From Ricinus communis (taxonomy: Eukaryota > Streptophyta > Magnoliopsida > Malpighiales > Euphorbiaceae), in the NCBI RefSeq assembly GCF_019578655.1, contig NC_063260.1, positions 19,216,723 through 19,280,722 of the forward strand: DNA of 64,000 nucleotides. Direction: 5' to 3'. Positions within the stretch are counted from its first letter, which is position 1, and every line of letters starts with the position of its first letter. Position numbers and translations under genes: made by a program. The notes under the pieces are model-generated. The model ran no database searches, was not told where the DNA came from, and was given only the letters and a program-made list of their open reading frames with translations. This document shows, piece after piece, positions 12,667 through 23,921 of the stretch.

Positions 12667-13157
12667 TTCTCAGTTTGAGAGATTCTTTTTCCTTTTTTTT
12701 TTTTTTGAAGAAAATAATTTATAATAGTATTTATGTAGCTTTTCATCACTTGCAGGAACGAACTAAGGCAGTCTTGTTTGGTTTTCGTTTCAGATGTACA
12801 GATCAAATAAACTCCTTATCTATAGATATTGCGTTATGAATTTTAGTATTGGAGGGACATATGCAAATGAAACAAATTAGCAATTTTGACAAATTTTTAC
12901 TTATGACTAAACACAACTCTACAACATCTTTTAATTCCTAATACGGCAAACTGCACAAAGTAATCGGCTTCATTGGAGAATTATACGATTAAGAAGGAAT
13001 GGATAAAAAGAAGAATGTAAAAATCCAAAATTTGTACCCAGATCCAAGTAATTGTGTATTTAAGCATACCTTTCCCTTCTCGTTCTAGGGCAAATATGCA
13101 TGTGGTTCAATACGAAATGCAGACCCCGCTCATGCTTTCCCCCAAACAGAATTGACA
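12667..13157. other. Convergent intergenic spacer
   Basis: About 490 bp separate the stop codons of the shikimate kinase copy (plus) and the ABC1K copy (minus). It should hold both 3' UTRs and polyadenylation signals. Several AATAAA-like words are present, but none can be assigned with confidence. Confidence 0.4.
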
Positions 13158-15879
13158 TCAAAGAAATATCCTCCTGACCGTCTCTAGCGGGCGTGCACGA
13201 GAAACTAACCTTCCAGCCAGATCACCGGGCATAAGAAGTAACTGTTGTTGCAGTTCTAGTGGGAGCTGTCAGTTGAGAACAACATATAGTCAGTAAAATG
13301 ATAATCTGAAAGACTTGTTAACCTATGCGGTTGCATTAAGAGCATCCGAGTGAGGAAAAAAGCCATGAGTTTTAATGCTATCTTCCCACTTGGATGATTG
13401 CCTCTCGTCGGACTAACATGACCTCACCTCAGGAATAACAGAAAGGAAGGGCAGAATCTCTTGAACTGATGAAAGTTGATAAAAAATAGGTAATGCTTCT
13501 TCCAAGTATACATTCTGGACCTTGTATGTCTTACTCCCTTGAACTTCCTATACAAATGTCAGTTGCAATGCTATAGTTAGTAGATTATAAAGCTACAGTA
13601 GAAATGAAATAAAATATCATCACACTGAAAGATTTTTCTAGCAATAGAAAAGGATTTCTTTTAACATACATCATCAGTGTAGTGGGTTTCAATTTATTAT
13701 TTTCATACATGAGAGAAATAGCGGAAATTATCTTTTAGGGCCAAATCTACAACAAAAGGCTAACTAAAGTTCCCTAAAGACTTTTATTCTCTTAGCTGAA
13801 AGTTATTCTTTCCCTTTCTTGCAGTTGTGCTACAATCCATTCAACCGTCATCTCTAAGAAGAGCTACAATATGTTTTTTCAGATGGAACTCATGAAGCAT
13901 GACAAACAAATAAAATCAGTGCAGCAATCAATTTTAAATCTGCTCTGTCAACCTAGCTTATTAGGGGCTATATAAATTGGTTCGGTTCCATAAAAAAGAT
14001 AAAGGCACTTACCTTAGTTACTGAGTTATGCAAGTGATGTATATAACAGTAATAATGCCAGTAAAAAAAGAAACAATCTTACCGCTGCAGAACTACCATT
14101 CTTTTGGGAACCTGACAACAGTAGAACGAGGCGCTTCAACGTTCTTAAGTTCACCATGTCTTCCTCAGTCATCGAAGAGGATGAAAAGGGAGTAGAAAAG
14201 GGTATGCTCGCGGTAGCCACAGATGTTAAAGAATCAAGTGTTGCTACACCTAGTGCATCCAAACCCTATATATATTTCCAAGAGTATGTGTGGGTAAGTA
14301 TAGGTTTCATCTTAAAGAATGCTTCACTTTGATGGAGAAAAATAAAAATAAGTTGAAGACTTTAATTTGTCACATCTCAAACTCAACAAGCAAACAACAT
14401 ATGCACTTACCCAAGTGATTAAAGGAATGGTAAAGAAAATAAAGAAAAACAGATCAATTTCATGATGAATGCAGGAGTAGAATATATTGTGCTGTTCGCA
14501 CATTTTACAAACAAATTAACAGGAAACTATCTTGTACATTCTTTGACAAGACCTGAAAGTTGATTAGTGGAGATGAATTACTGATAGGGAGAACAATGAT
14601 AAATAAACAAACAAATGAGCAGAGTTTTGGATTAGAAATAAGTAGTATTAGACTTGGGCAATCATTCAACTCAATCTTATGGACTCCATAGTTCAATACA
14701 TAATAAAAATGTTTTTCAACATGCTCGGGGCACACAACCACGTCTTCAGAAAAATTTCATGACCAGAATTCTGTCAGCAAAGAGGCTTTATATTTGAAGT
14801 TGCCATTACAGAGTAAACTGACATGTCTATGTTAAAATGGTCCAAATGATTACACGGAAATATTCTGGGTCACTTTTTTCTACTGACAATTAATTCAACT
14901 TACAAAAAAATCCATCCCTGATAAATGTCTAAGAAATAATCCTCTAATAGCTGTCCCCATAGCATAGATTGTTTGATAATTGTCTCAAACCATTAGCAAA
15001 TATCAATAGCAGATAAAAATGAGGTCCGAGTTCTACAGGAAGTCTATCAAATTACTAGTAGCTAGCAAATGCAGATCAGGAAATCAATGAATGAAGAGAT
15101 GACATGTGGAGCTCAAAAGTTTACCTTGGCAACTTCTTGAAGAAGTATTTCCCTCACGAAGGTACCCTGAAAAAATAATAAGTATAATTGGTATAGCTCC
15201 ATAGATGGCTGAAGTCACAAGAACATATGAAATTAAAGACCTCAGAATTCAGAAAAGGAGAGAAAAAGTTAAAACAGAAAAAACCTTCTCAGTCAATGTG
15301 AAGGAAAGAATCTCCTTGATAGCCACTTTGGAAACAGCATCTTCTGTCTGCCTTTTAACCAAGGCCCTTTCAGTGCGGGCACGAAGGGACTGCCACAAAA
15401 TCAGTCTAAGGTTATGACTTATTAATTCAACAAAAATGAATAATCAGATGAAAGAAACAAAAGAAGAAGATAATTTTAGCTTGGTAAGCCCCAATATCAT
15501 TATAAAGGGAGAAACAATGTCAATGCATAGTAAGACTTGGACTGAACACATAGTGGTGTATTTTAAGTTCAGTTTTTGTCAGCTAGAGGCTGAAACACAT
15601 GAAACTCACCTCTGAAAGTAGAGATTCTAGACGATCGATTCTGAAAACACCTTCCTGAAAAAGGGAATTCGAATTTTGATATGGTTTATTACAGAAAATA
15701 TGTGCACTTGCATATCTGAGAATATAGAACATTTTGCATATTTGCCTTGTAAAGAAGAGCTTGCAAAGAAGACTTCAACTTTGGTGAGCTGTCAGTTAGA
15801 ACTTTTCTAGCAATCCATGGGTATGTACTACCCAAAACTTTGTAATCTGGGTTAAAACTGATAGCGATGCCTTCCAACA
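13158..15879 (-). CDS. ABC1K (UbiB-like atypical kinase), 3' half only, open frame
   Basis: ABC1K proteins are atypical kinases of plastids and mitochondria linked to prenyl-lipid metabolism. Seven exons are read on the minus strand: 15,746-15,879 (VLEGIAISFNPDYKVLGSTY), 15,610-15,654 (EGVFRIDRLESLLSE), 15,285-15,389 (SLRARTERALVKRQTEDAVS), 15,125-15,166 (GTFVREILLQEVAK), 14,083-14,265 (GLDALGVATLDSLTS and MTEEDMVNLRTLKRLV), 13,428-13,547 (SVQEILPFLSVIPE) and 13,158-13,265 (LPLELQQQLLLMPGDLAGRL, ending RRIFL and TGA). All junctions keep phase and give 245 open codons. The first donor is AAG|GCAAAT, a GC donor instead of GT. The N-terminal kinase core (nucleotide-binding lysine and DFG-equivalent exons) is absent upstream, where FGGY pieces occur instead. 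It is a partial gene, possibly transcribed but unlikely to be an active kinase. Confidence 0.82.
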
Positions 15880-16638
15880 CTGCAAGACTGAGATCCAGGG
15901 AAAGAAGTTATGAAATTAAGCAATATTTTTAGGCAAGAAGAGAAAGGGTACATAAAGAAATTTTTCAACAAAGAATAGTTTTCACATAATGCAACAGCAT
16001 GACTACTCATGGATGACTAGAAAGAAGTATGAAGGTATTTGAAATTTGAACTTGTACCTACAAAAGTTGAGAGCCATATCACTTGCCACATCCGAAAGCA
16101 TTAATCAACACCTTAAAATAAGAGCCGCCTGAGGATAAAACTCAAAACTGTTGGTCGGCCGAAGCCTCAGTTTCCATTATATATTTTCTGAGACCTAATT
16201 AAATTCATATTTTGTGAAGAATTTGTTCATGCAACTCAGATGCAGATGAATGAAGATAAATAAACATATCCTAGAATTTGAAACGTGGTATTAGACAGTT
16301 AATTATCACAATATGGTAGCCAAAGTATACTGTGTCCAAGTACAGCACTGCATGGGCATATACAAAGAATACGTTGCCTATAATTATAGTTTATTTATCT
16401 CAAATTTGTAGAATCTTTAAACAGAATATATATCCTGAACTGCTGGCTTTATCTCAAGTTGACAAGGTTCTGGCAAAAGCCCCATTAGTTTAAGCTTCAG
16501 TTTAGCCTACAAAATGTGCCAGAATCATGTCTTGAAAATCATTTCAAACATTCACAATACTCCAAAATGATAGCCTGCCCCAGCATTGTAATAATTTTCA
16601 GAGAGACAAGACATTAATATTAGAAATTCTAGATGTAC
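15880..16638. other. No assigned gene; expected ABC1K upstream exons missing
   Basis: Minus-strand exon-like stretches occur at about 16,070-16,110 (SDVASDMALNFC) and 16,430-16,507 (AKLKLKLMGLLPEPCQLEIK). I do not recognise either as ABC1K or FGGY. Both could be exons of an unidentified gene or chance. Confidence 0.25.
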
Positions 16639-17525
16639 CTGACCAAAAAGGTTCTCAAACCCCAGAAATGAACAGCTTGCTCTGTGATACAGCCATATGA
16701 CAAGTAGAAGTACCACAGACTAAAGCCATACGATGACATATTGTTTCCTTATCATGCTCTGTAAAGGCAAAGTTTATAAGAAAGTGAGGAAGTATCTTTT
16801 TTTACTAGTAAAGGCAGTGCTGAGTAGAAAAACAAATTCATGTAGTTTAAGGCTATGCAGAGGTGGTTTATTAATGTAATCAAACCTTCAACCAAATGAC
16901 TAGACCCAGGCAGTGCTAAAGTATGGCATAAGAAACAAAATGCAAGTGAAAATTCATTTACCCAGTTTCTGCAACTTCTTCTCTATAATACATAGACCAC
17001 CAAAACTTTGAAGGAGCAATGAGGTAAAGTCTGCCATGGGTTGTCCAATTCTACCATCAACTTCAAGCCCTGATCTTAAGCAAGGGCCTTTAGATTTATT
17101 TATTCACAACTGATCTATAAAATTTTCTAGCATAATTGAGGTAAACGTCATTGAAGTAATACTTCCTTCAAAGTCCTTTTGTCTGTTTTTCTCATTTTTT
17201 TTCTTAGAGAGGTGGAGGAAGGTGGAGGGAATGGGACGAACCAAGAAAAAACAAAGACTAATAGGAATTCCAGCAAAGACAGAACAAAAAAAGCTGCATT
17301 ATGTTTTGCACTCACTTAAAACCTCTCCCCTAATCACTTATTGTTTTGTACCTAGTTAAATGTCATAAAAGTTATGAATTGAACTGAAGATTTAGAAACA
17401 AGAGCTCATGCATCCCTGACCAGCCGCATTCAGGGCCATCATGGCCTCACTGAGACCAGCATATTTTGCGGCAACAGCACCGAGAATAACAGTACCTAAT
17501 ACTCGTGGTAGTATAATAGGGCAAC
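16639..17525 (-). pseudogene. FGGY carbohydrate kinase fragments, scrambled order
   Basis: FGGY-domain kinases phosphorylate sugars such as pentuloses. 16,639-16,758 encodes ICHRMALVCGTSTCHMAVSQ and then SKLFISGV-stop-EPFWSG, where a TGA replaces the family tryptophan. 17,416-17,525 encodes GCPIILPRV, then VILGAVAAKYAGLSEAMMAL and NAAGQ, lacking the usual ESESVLLG segment. Its donor reads CAG|GG instead of CAG|GT. On the minus strand the C-terminal exon lies upstream of the central one, opposite to gene order, so the locus is rearranged. Between them, about 16,963-17,090 reads QPMADFTSLLLQSFGGLCII, which I cannot place. Other FGGY exons lie at 36.5-37.1 kb on the plus strand. Confidence 0.8.
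16795..16930. repeat. Short dispersed repeat, copy A
   Basis: The segment with gagtagaaaaacaaatt, atgcagaggtggttta and caaccaaatgac recurs at 20,490-20,620 in the same orientation, with scattered mismatches. It is non-coding. Confidence 0.7.
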
Positions 17526-17779
17526 CTGCACCAGTCATGAACAAGTAAGCATTAAGTTTGTTAACATGCACACAACAACTGAAAAAATAATAGAAAAACT
17601 ATTATTCTCAAAAGTAGTCAGAGCAAGCTATTATAGTCTTACAATACTGAATTTAGTGCATGTTTCTTTAATTGTATACATGTTCTAAAAGATAAATTTA
17701 TTGCAATCCCAACTTGCACAGTTCTCCTAACTCTGTAACTCACTATGAACCTGATATCAAGAAAATAAAATTCAAAGAA

Positions 17780-18282
17780 TCACGAGATTTAATGTTTTGC
17801 TCCAATTTTTATAATTTCAACAACCAAAGGGTATTTCCGTAATTTCTAGCTTTGCAAGGAGAATTTCTGTAATTTCCAGTTTTGCTGGAACAATAGTTAA
17901 AATTTATTTTAAAAGTCTTTATTTTATTTTAAGTGTGAATTAGAAGTTTAACTTAATTTAGTAGTAGTAGGATTAGTTTAGTCTATACATATCTACGCTT
18001 GTAACAATTACTATTGAGAGTTTTCCAAATTTATTAACAAATATTTCCTGCAAATTGTTGGTCTAGAATTGTGTGTTTTAATTTTCTTTAGGTGTGACTC
18101 CTAAACCTTCTAAGTCTAGACTGTTAGAAATTTTCTTGTCTTTTCTTTTCTATTCCTCTATTTCATATCGGAATTTCGCTAAATCAGAAATGAAATTCAA
18201 TCTTAACCTTTATTTTTCAAGAAATCAACATAGAACAGGTTTCCTAAATCCGTCCTACATCAAAACCTTATTGGTATGAACT
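17780..18282. mobile_element. Possible solo-LTR-like insertion (tentative)
   Basis: The inverted homology between 18.28-18.45 kb and 37.44-37.61 kb stops sharply near 18,283. The ~500 bp to the left has a polarity seen in plant LTRs: a block with aggattagtttagtctatac followed by cttgtaacaattactattga. I could not define the termini or a target-site duplication, so the class is unproven. Confidence 0.25.
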
Positions 18283-18445
18283 ATTCAAGGTTCAATTTGA
18301 GGTTTCATAAACTATTCAAGCCACCAATCAAGATTGAAAGACTTTCCTAGCAACATATATTCACAATAATTAATAACTAGTGAACATTGAGACTTCACCA
18401 TACATTATATCAAACCGGAAAAGAATAATGAGAAGAAATTGCAGT
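18283..18445 (-). repeat. Inverted copy of 37,440-37,605 (FGGY intron region)
   Basis: The reverse complement contains gtttgatataatgtatg, caatgttcactagttattaa and gaaagtctttcaat, matching 37,440-37,605 in order. At 37 kb this sequence lies just downstream of FGGY exons. Here it lies upstream, on the minus strand, of the next FGGY exon (17,525). Both copies therefore look derived from the same FGGY intron. Confidence 0.7.
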
Positions 18446-19129
18446 GGCAAAATGAAACTTTACAAAGATTATCCATTGATCAAAAGAATGCACTATAATT
18501 ATAAAATCGGGTGGGAAAAATTTTAAGATGTGAACAGATAAAGAGATTATGAAGATAAGTGACACAACCTAGAAATCAGTCTTAACATAAGAAGTTCTAA
18601 AAACACTTTCCTCTATGTTGATGGCAAGTTTTAAATAAAGTATCATGAAATTGATATCAAAACCAGTGCAATAATAAAAGATCTAATCATATTATATCAG
18701 ACTGAATCAGACACCATTTTCAACTTAAACTAAGGGCTTAAATCCCATAAATTCTTGTATTAAAGCCTGTCAAGTATTCATTGAATTAAGGGTAATTGCA
18801 ATTTTCCAAACTAGAAAGCAATCCAAAGAAACAAGGAAGATCCCTAATTCTAGTTTAGAAAATACTCTCCGGGTAGTCCCTAGAAAAATAGCCATAAGTC
18901 AAGATCCGACCAATTGGATCAAAATGCCATTTTATATCCATACACTATACAGACGGGAAACAACATACCCAAAAATCAACTATTCATTTGTAGTAGAATT
19001 CGGCATATTAATTTTCAAATTTGACTGTCAAGAAAAAACTTAGTACAAAATTCAAGGCATAAGCAAACAAATATTAAAATCAACCTTTAATTGCAAAACC
19101 AAAGCTCCCACCAGCAATGTATCAACAAA

Positions 19130-19720
19130 TATATCACATGCTAATCACATGGCATAAAAAAAAAGATTTTCTCAAGCAATTAATCATCTAAAACTACGAT
19201 TTACACATAATCAACAAACTGTCATCTATGACAGATTTCTGAGGCTCTACTCAAAATTGTCTCAAAAAATTCTAGGAAGCATTACTGGTACCACTTTTTC
19301 CACATCACAAGGACATTAAGTCTAGTTTCATTTCTAATTGGTCTTGTGCCATTTGGAAAAGTGAACAAGGAGGACTAAATAAAACATTATAGATACGTCA
19401 ATCTGTCAGGTCAGATTGACCATGAAAATATAATACTCAATTTTACTTCCAAAACAACAGAATTAGGCCTTCCACAAAATAAATAGTTTTAGAGGATGGA
19501 TCAAAGTTTCTATAGGTTCAGATTTCGCCTCATTCGGAGTTGTGGAACTCTAGATAATGCTCAAACAAGTGGACTGTCACACATGGGACAGAATTCCGAA
19601 ATTCCAATCAAATTCACACTTCGAAGGACCAACCTAAAGTTCACATAATTTGGCATAGCACCAATCTAACATCTCATGCCACAATACAAAAATTAAGCCA
19701 TAAACACAAAATTTGGTTAC
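19130..19720. repeat. ~590-bp direct duplicate of 21,860-22,440
   Basis: The sequence starting near ctaatcacatggcataaaaa and running through gacagaattccgaaattcca to aattaagccataaacacaaa is repeated at 21,860-22,440, with few differences. It is non-coding. The pair brackets the GAPN and methylesterase fragments. Confidence 0.9.
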
Positions 19721-19877
19721 CTTTGCTTAGTCATTTTGAAAGTTCTGTTATACTTACATCATTAGCCAATTAATTGGGTATTGGCTTCCTTTTGAATGTT
19801 AATTCCTTATTTCAATGTTTTTCTTGTTCGTTTTTAAGCAGGACCATAACAGAAAAATAATAGAAATGCAAGTATAC

Positions 19878-20390
19878 CTTAGAAGTGAGGCAATACTTTG
19901 TCCTCTCATTTCCAGGAAAACTATCAGAAACCAAAAACTTGCCCTCTCCAAGAATTCTTACTCCCTCTTCTGCTGTATAAGAAATAAGATCTCCAGATCT
20001 CACAACCTTCAAGAGATCAGAAATACTAAGAAAAACATTTCTTCTTTATTATTAATGAAAACTAACACCAGGACAAACTGACCAATGAACTTTAGGACAG
20101 TTGTATTGTAGCTGGAGAGACAGTGTTGTAAGATTTCAGGTTCATTACTATACGAAGTTCATTAAACCCAAAAAAAAAAAAAAAAAAGAACTAAGAACAA
20201 CAGGAAAAATTGTTAGGCATACCTCAGAGAATGCATCTTTAGCTAGTTTTGCAATTTCTTTCACCAGGCACTCAGCATTTGGAGCCTTGTGCTCTTTCAG
20301 GATAGCAGCTGCCTTGTGAAGGAGCTCTGCTATCTTCCAAAGAGGAGTTCTAGCCCAAGCCTTTTCTGCACTTTTTGCTAATTCCATCAC
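19878..20390 (-). pseudogene. Non-phosphorylating GAPDH (GAPN), two exons only
   Basis: GAPN is a cytosolic aldehyde dehydrogenase that oxidises glyceraldehyde-3-phosphate with NADP. Exon 20,223-20,390 (56 codons) encodes VMELAKSAEKAWARTPLWKI, AELLHKAAAILKEHKAP and ECLVKEIAKLAKDAFSE. Exon 19,878-20,006 (43 codons) encodes VVRSGDLISYTAEEGVRILG, EGKFLVSDSFPGNE and RTKYCLTSK. Both are in phase with AG acceptors and GT donors, and neither has an internal stop. The start exon and everything after TSK are absent: the Rossmann fold, the catalytic Cys and the Glu of a ~496-residue protein. A methylesterase fragment and a duplicated repeat take their places. This is a gene fragment that cannot be active as GAPN. 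Confidence 0.88.
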
Positions 20391-20489
20391 CTTGTTTTAT
20401 ATAGTAATATACAACTCCCTATTGATATTCGAGAGCCAATCCATGTACCGTTGACAATAAAATAGCAAGTTGCTACTAACTCAAAACAT

Positions 20490-20620
20490 ATTGACTAGTA
20501 AAGGCAAAGGTTGAGTAGAAAAACAAATTAATGCAATTTAAGACTATGCAGAGGTGGTTTATAAATATAATAAAAACATCAACCAAATGACTTGACTCGG
20601 GCAGTGCTACATAAAAGTGA
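20490..20620. repeat. Short dispersed repeat, copy B
   Basis: This is a direct copy of 16,795-16,930. Both share gagtagaaaaacaaatt and atgcagaggtggttta. Confidence 0.7.
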
Positions 20621-20839
20621 TGCAAAGTTCTTGCCATGTGGTGTGTTGTAGTGTTAGAAAAGTTTTGAACCATCGATACAAATTTCCCACTAAAAATATA
20701 TGCAAGTACATAGTAATATATGGGATAAGGTAGGGTAGGGAAATAACCTACAGTGACCTAAACTCCCCTTTTAAACTTCCAAAAATGATTAAAGATAAAA
20801 AGGTAAACATCATTACTATATCTATGACTACTCCAACTA

Positions 20840-20860
20840 TATATATATATATATACTAAA
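20840..20860 (+). promoter_or_regulatory. TATA-rich element upstream of the methylesterase fragment
   Basis: A run of TATATATA lies about 70-80 bp before the ATG at 20,923, a plausible TATA-box position. It is equally explicable as a simple TA repeat. Confidence 0.3.
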
Positions 20861-20922
20861 TGCAAAGTAGCCCTCACTCTTTAAAGAAAAATTCCATTAA
20901 AGTGGGGAAGAAGAGGCCATAA

Positions 20923-21273
20923 ATGGGAGAGGCAGCAGAGTACATGAGAGATGATGAAGAAGCTGCAGCAGCATCAAAGCCACACTTCGTGCTGGTGCAT
21001 GGAATCAGTGGAGGAAGCTGGTGCTGGTACAAAATCAGGTGCCTGATGGAGAATACAGGGTATAAAGTGTCCTGTATTGATCTCAGAGGAGCAGGCATAT
21101 GGATAGACATATATATATGTTGGTCGTGTTTATAGGTGATATTGATCGGGCACAGTGCTGGAGGGCTAAGCATAACGCAGGCCACTCACAAGTTCACAAA
21201 GAAGATCAGAGTAGCAGTATATGTGGCTGCCACCATGCTCAAGTTTGGTTACTTGACGGATCAAGACATTTGA
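20923..21273 (+). pseudogene. Methylesterase (MES/salicylate-binding type) alpha/beta hydrolase, truncated
   Basis: MES enzymes hydrolyse methyl esters of hormones such as IAA or salicylate. From ATG 20,923 the frame gives PHFVLVHGISGGSWCWYKIR, then LMENTGYKVSCIDLRGAGI, holding the oxyanion-hole HG motif. A second block from 21,136 gives VILIGHSAGGLSITQATHKF with the nucleophile elbow GHSAG, then VAVYVAATMLKFGYLTDQDI and TGA. The ~30 residues normally between the blocks are missing, replaced by a TA-rich stretch ending in TAG just before 21,136. The C-terminal half with the Asp and His of the catalytic triad is absent. The family length is about 270 residues. The best match by eye is the MES17-like subgroup. 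Confidence 0.82.
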
Positions 21274-21487
21274 AGATGTAAATTTCTATCATACCCTACC
21301 TACCAATAGACGTATATCTTAATTTGATCATTCATATAAATACATATTTCAGATTTCTTTTGACTGAACTATTATGATCATCTTTTAATTGATGGGACAC
21401 AGAAGAACAAGTTTATTCATAATAATGATGATGAGTACTGCTTTTTTATTTTTTCTTTCTGAGCGTGTGTGTTTGGGGATGAGGAGA

Positions 21488-21862
21488 ATATAGGGATGTA
21501 TGGTAGCCAATTGTCTTCACCAACTATTGAGTTGTTACCCACATCATGACTTCTGAGTTCTCACTTCACCATCTCCATATACATTATTACTGTTCCATGC
21601 CAAAAAAAAAAAACAAATTAGGGTATTATATTTAATTAAATTAGTACAGTCAGAGAGAGGCAGGCTATTAATTCACTTGAAGGAACCCTCACCACCCACC
21701 TAACACTACGTGATTTTAGCTACGTGTTAAAAACATCACTTCACTTGTCGTCATGGTTTGCTCTATATTAGGGATATATGGTAGCCAACTGTCTTCACCA
21801 ACTATTGAGTTGTTACCCACATCATGACTTCTGAATTCTCACTTCACCATCTCCATATATAC
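21488..21862. repeat. ~85-bp direct repeat pair
   Basis: The block atatagggatgtatggtagc to caccatctccatata at 21,488-21,585 is repeated at about 21,768-21,862. The second copy abuts the left end of the 21,860-22,440 duplicate. Confidence 0.8.
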
Positions 21863-22440
21863 TAATCACATGGCATAAAAAAAAAAAGATTTTCTCAAGC
21901 AATTAATCATCTAAAACTACTGTTTACACATAATCAACAAACTATCATCTATGACAGATTTCTGAGGCTCTACTCAAAATTGTCTCAAAAAATTCTAGGA
22001 AGCATTACTGGTACCATTTTTTCCACATCACAATGACATTAAATCTAGTTTCATTTCTAATTGGTCTTGTGCCATTTGAAAAAGTGAACAAGGAGGACTA
22101 AATAAAACATTGTAGATACGTCAATCTGTCAGGTCAATTGACCATGAAAATATAATACTCAATTTTACTTCCAAAGCAGCAGAATTAGGCCTTCCACAAA
22201 ATAAATAGTTTTAGAGGACGGATCAAAGTTTCTATAGGTTCAGATTTCGCCTCATTTGGAGTTGTGGAACTCTAGATAATGCTCAAACAAGTGGACTGTC
22301 ACACAGGGGACAGAATTCCGAAATTCCAATCAAATTCACACTTCGAAGGACCAACCTAAAGTTCACATAATTTGGCATAGCACCAATCTAACATCTCATG
22401 CCACAATACAAAAATTAAGCCATAAACATAAAATCAAACA
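21860..22440. repeat. ~590-bp direct duplicate of 19,130-19,720
   Basis: See the 19,130 entry. This copy differs by a few substitutions and a longer A-run near 21,880, and it continues into unique sequence at cataaaatcaaacacagcac. Confidence 0.9.
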
Positions 22441-23835
22441 CAGCACAATCAATAATCATCATCTAAAGTAATCAAAGCCCTTACACACTTCATGCAACTA
22501 AATAAAATTAAAGAATAGTTACTAACCTAATTATGGAGATAGTAACAAAATAAGAAAATTAAGAAGTTATAATTAGCCTAAGAATTATTCTCAAACAATG
22601 TAACCCTTGGAGTTGAAAGCTTCAAACTCATCATCAGTTCAAAATTTCCATCTGAATCAGAGTAAAAAAGAAGAAATCATCACAGCCATGACAAGAATGC
22701 ATTAAAAAATATGATTCCTAAACTGCATCATTGCGTAGCAATAATATTTAACAACGCCTGCAAGTGTCAACTCTTCATATAGAAATTCATTGCTTACTTC
22801 CATATGTTCCTCGAGTAAAACAGAGAGAAGGAAAGTAATTTCTAAGTAGAATAAAAAGAATGAAAGCCCAAAGGTTCAATCCTCTGAGTAAAGGATCACT
22901 CATGCTTACTTGTTGTAAAATGTCAAAGTTATTACAGAAGACCCTGACATAAACAATATGATAAAAATTATAAGAATAAAACATGCAGTTTTTCTATCAA
23001 TAAATGACCAAGATAACAGTAGAAACTTCTATTAGTCACCTGACAGACATAGCTTTCTACGAATGAAAGCACAATAAAAAGCTAAATATTTGTTGTGCTG
23101 GATTTATGTATATTCCGTGAAACGTGTAATATGATCTGCACTGTAAATTTGACGAGAAGATTAATTTACTGGTATTTGTTTTGCTTTTATAATATAACTA
23201 CATCTCCCAAAGGACATATAGATAACCAATGATATGGAAGAAAATAACAATTGGTCAAACAGCATTCATGCAAGTTGCATGTTTGAATCTTACTGGCATA
23301 CATGGAAAAATTACAAGGGCCAGTAGCCTTACAACCAGTGAAAACTAAGCTACTCTCTCCTAGTTTGTATTGCAGAGCATTTCAAACGAATGTTCAAGAT
23401 ATGATACAAGTAGAATCATGAAAGTACTGATATCAAGAATCAAATTAGTCATTGTTTTAAGCAACAACTATTAAAAACAAAGAGATTCAACTGTTGCTTA
23501 ATATAATTATTATATCAACATATTTAGTTACATTATATGTACAATTTTCATCCAACATCCAAATTCCGGTAAAATCTCATCTTAGCAAACCTATTAGCAT
23601 AAAAATGCACAAGTCTCATGCGTTGGCAAGAAAATATATGGTTTCTATTTTTTTTTTATTGTGATAACATTAAATTTAAGCAGTTGCCATTTATAATTGG
23701 TACCATGTTAATATCATTTCAGAAATGACATCTACTATCTCGTTATAAAAAGCCACAAATAAAATAGCCTTAGAGGAAAAGTACAACATAAAGGAAATAT
23801 ACATACTAATATTGAAGGATGTATGGAATACTTAC
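22441..23835. other. Intergenic; contains the source segment of a 53.4-kb duplicate
   Basis: No gene is seen. The stretches 22,691-22,712 and 22,835-22,925 recur at 53,361-53,472, but in swapped order. The 65-codon ORF at 22,787 looks like chance. Confidence 0.5.
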
Positions 23836-23921
23836 GCATGTTCTTCTGCACACCAGACTTTGATTCTGGAACCAATCAAATTCTCAACAAAAGGTTTACC
23901 ATCATCCGGAGCTAAACAAGC
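23836..23921 (-). pseudogene. Isolated PDS5-type Tudor-like exon
   Basis: This single minus-strand exon of 86 nt has a clean AG acceptor at 23,922-23,923 and a GTAAGT donor at 23,830-23,835. It reads ACLAPDDGKPFVENLIGSRI and then KVWCAEEHA. The core GSRIKVWC resembles the Tudor-like segment near the C-terminus of plant PDS5 proteins (GxRIKVWWPxDxxFYEG). The following FYEG exon is not found nearby. The same duplicated flank as at the left end of the window lies 1.4 kb upstream, which suggests a second, mostly deleted PDS5-like locus. The family match is short, so the assignment is moderate. Confidence 0.5.

Noticed and set aside
22870..22890. tRNA B-box-like word ggttcaatcc
   Set aside because: No matching A box, acceptor stem or cloverleaf around it. 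The same word recurs in the 53.4-kb duplicate simply because the segment was copied.
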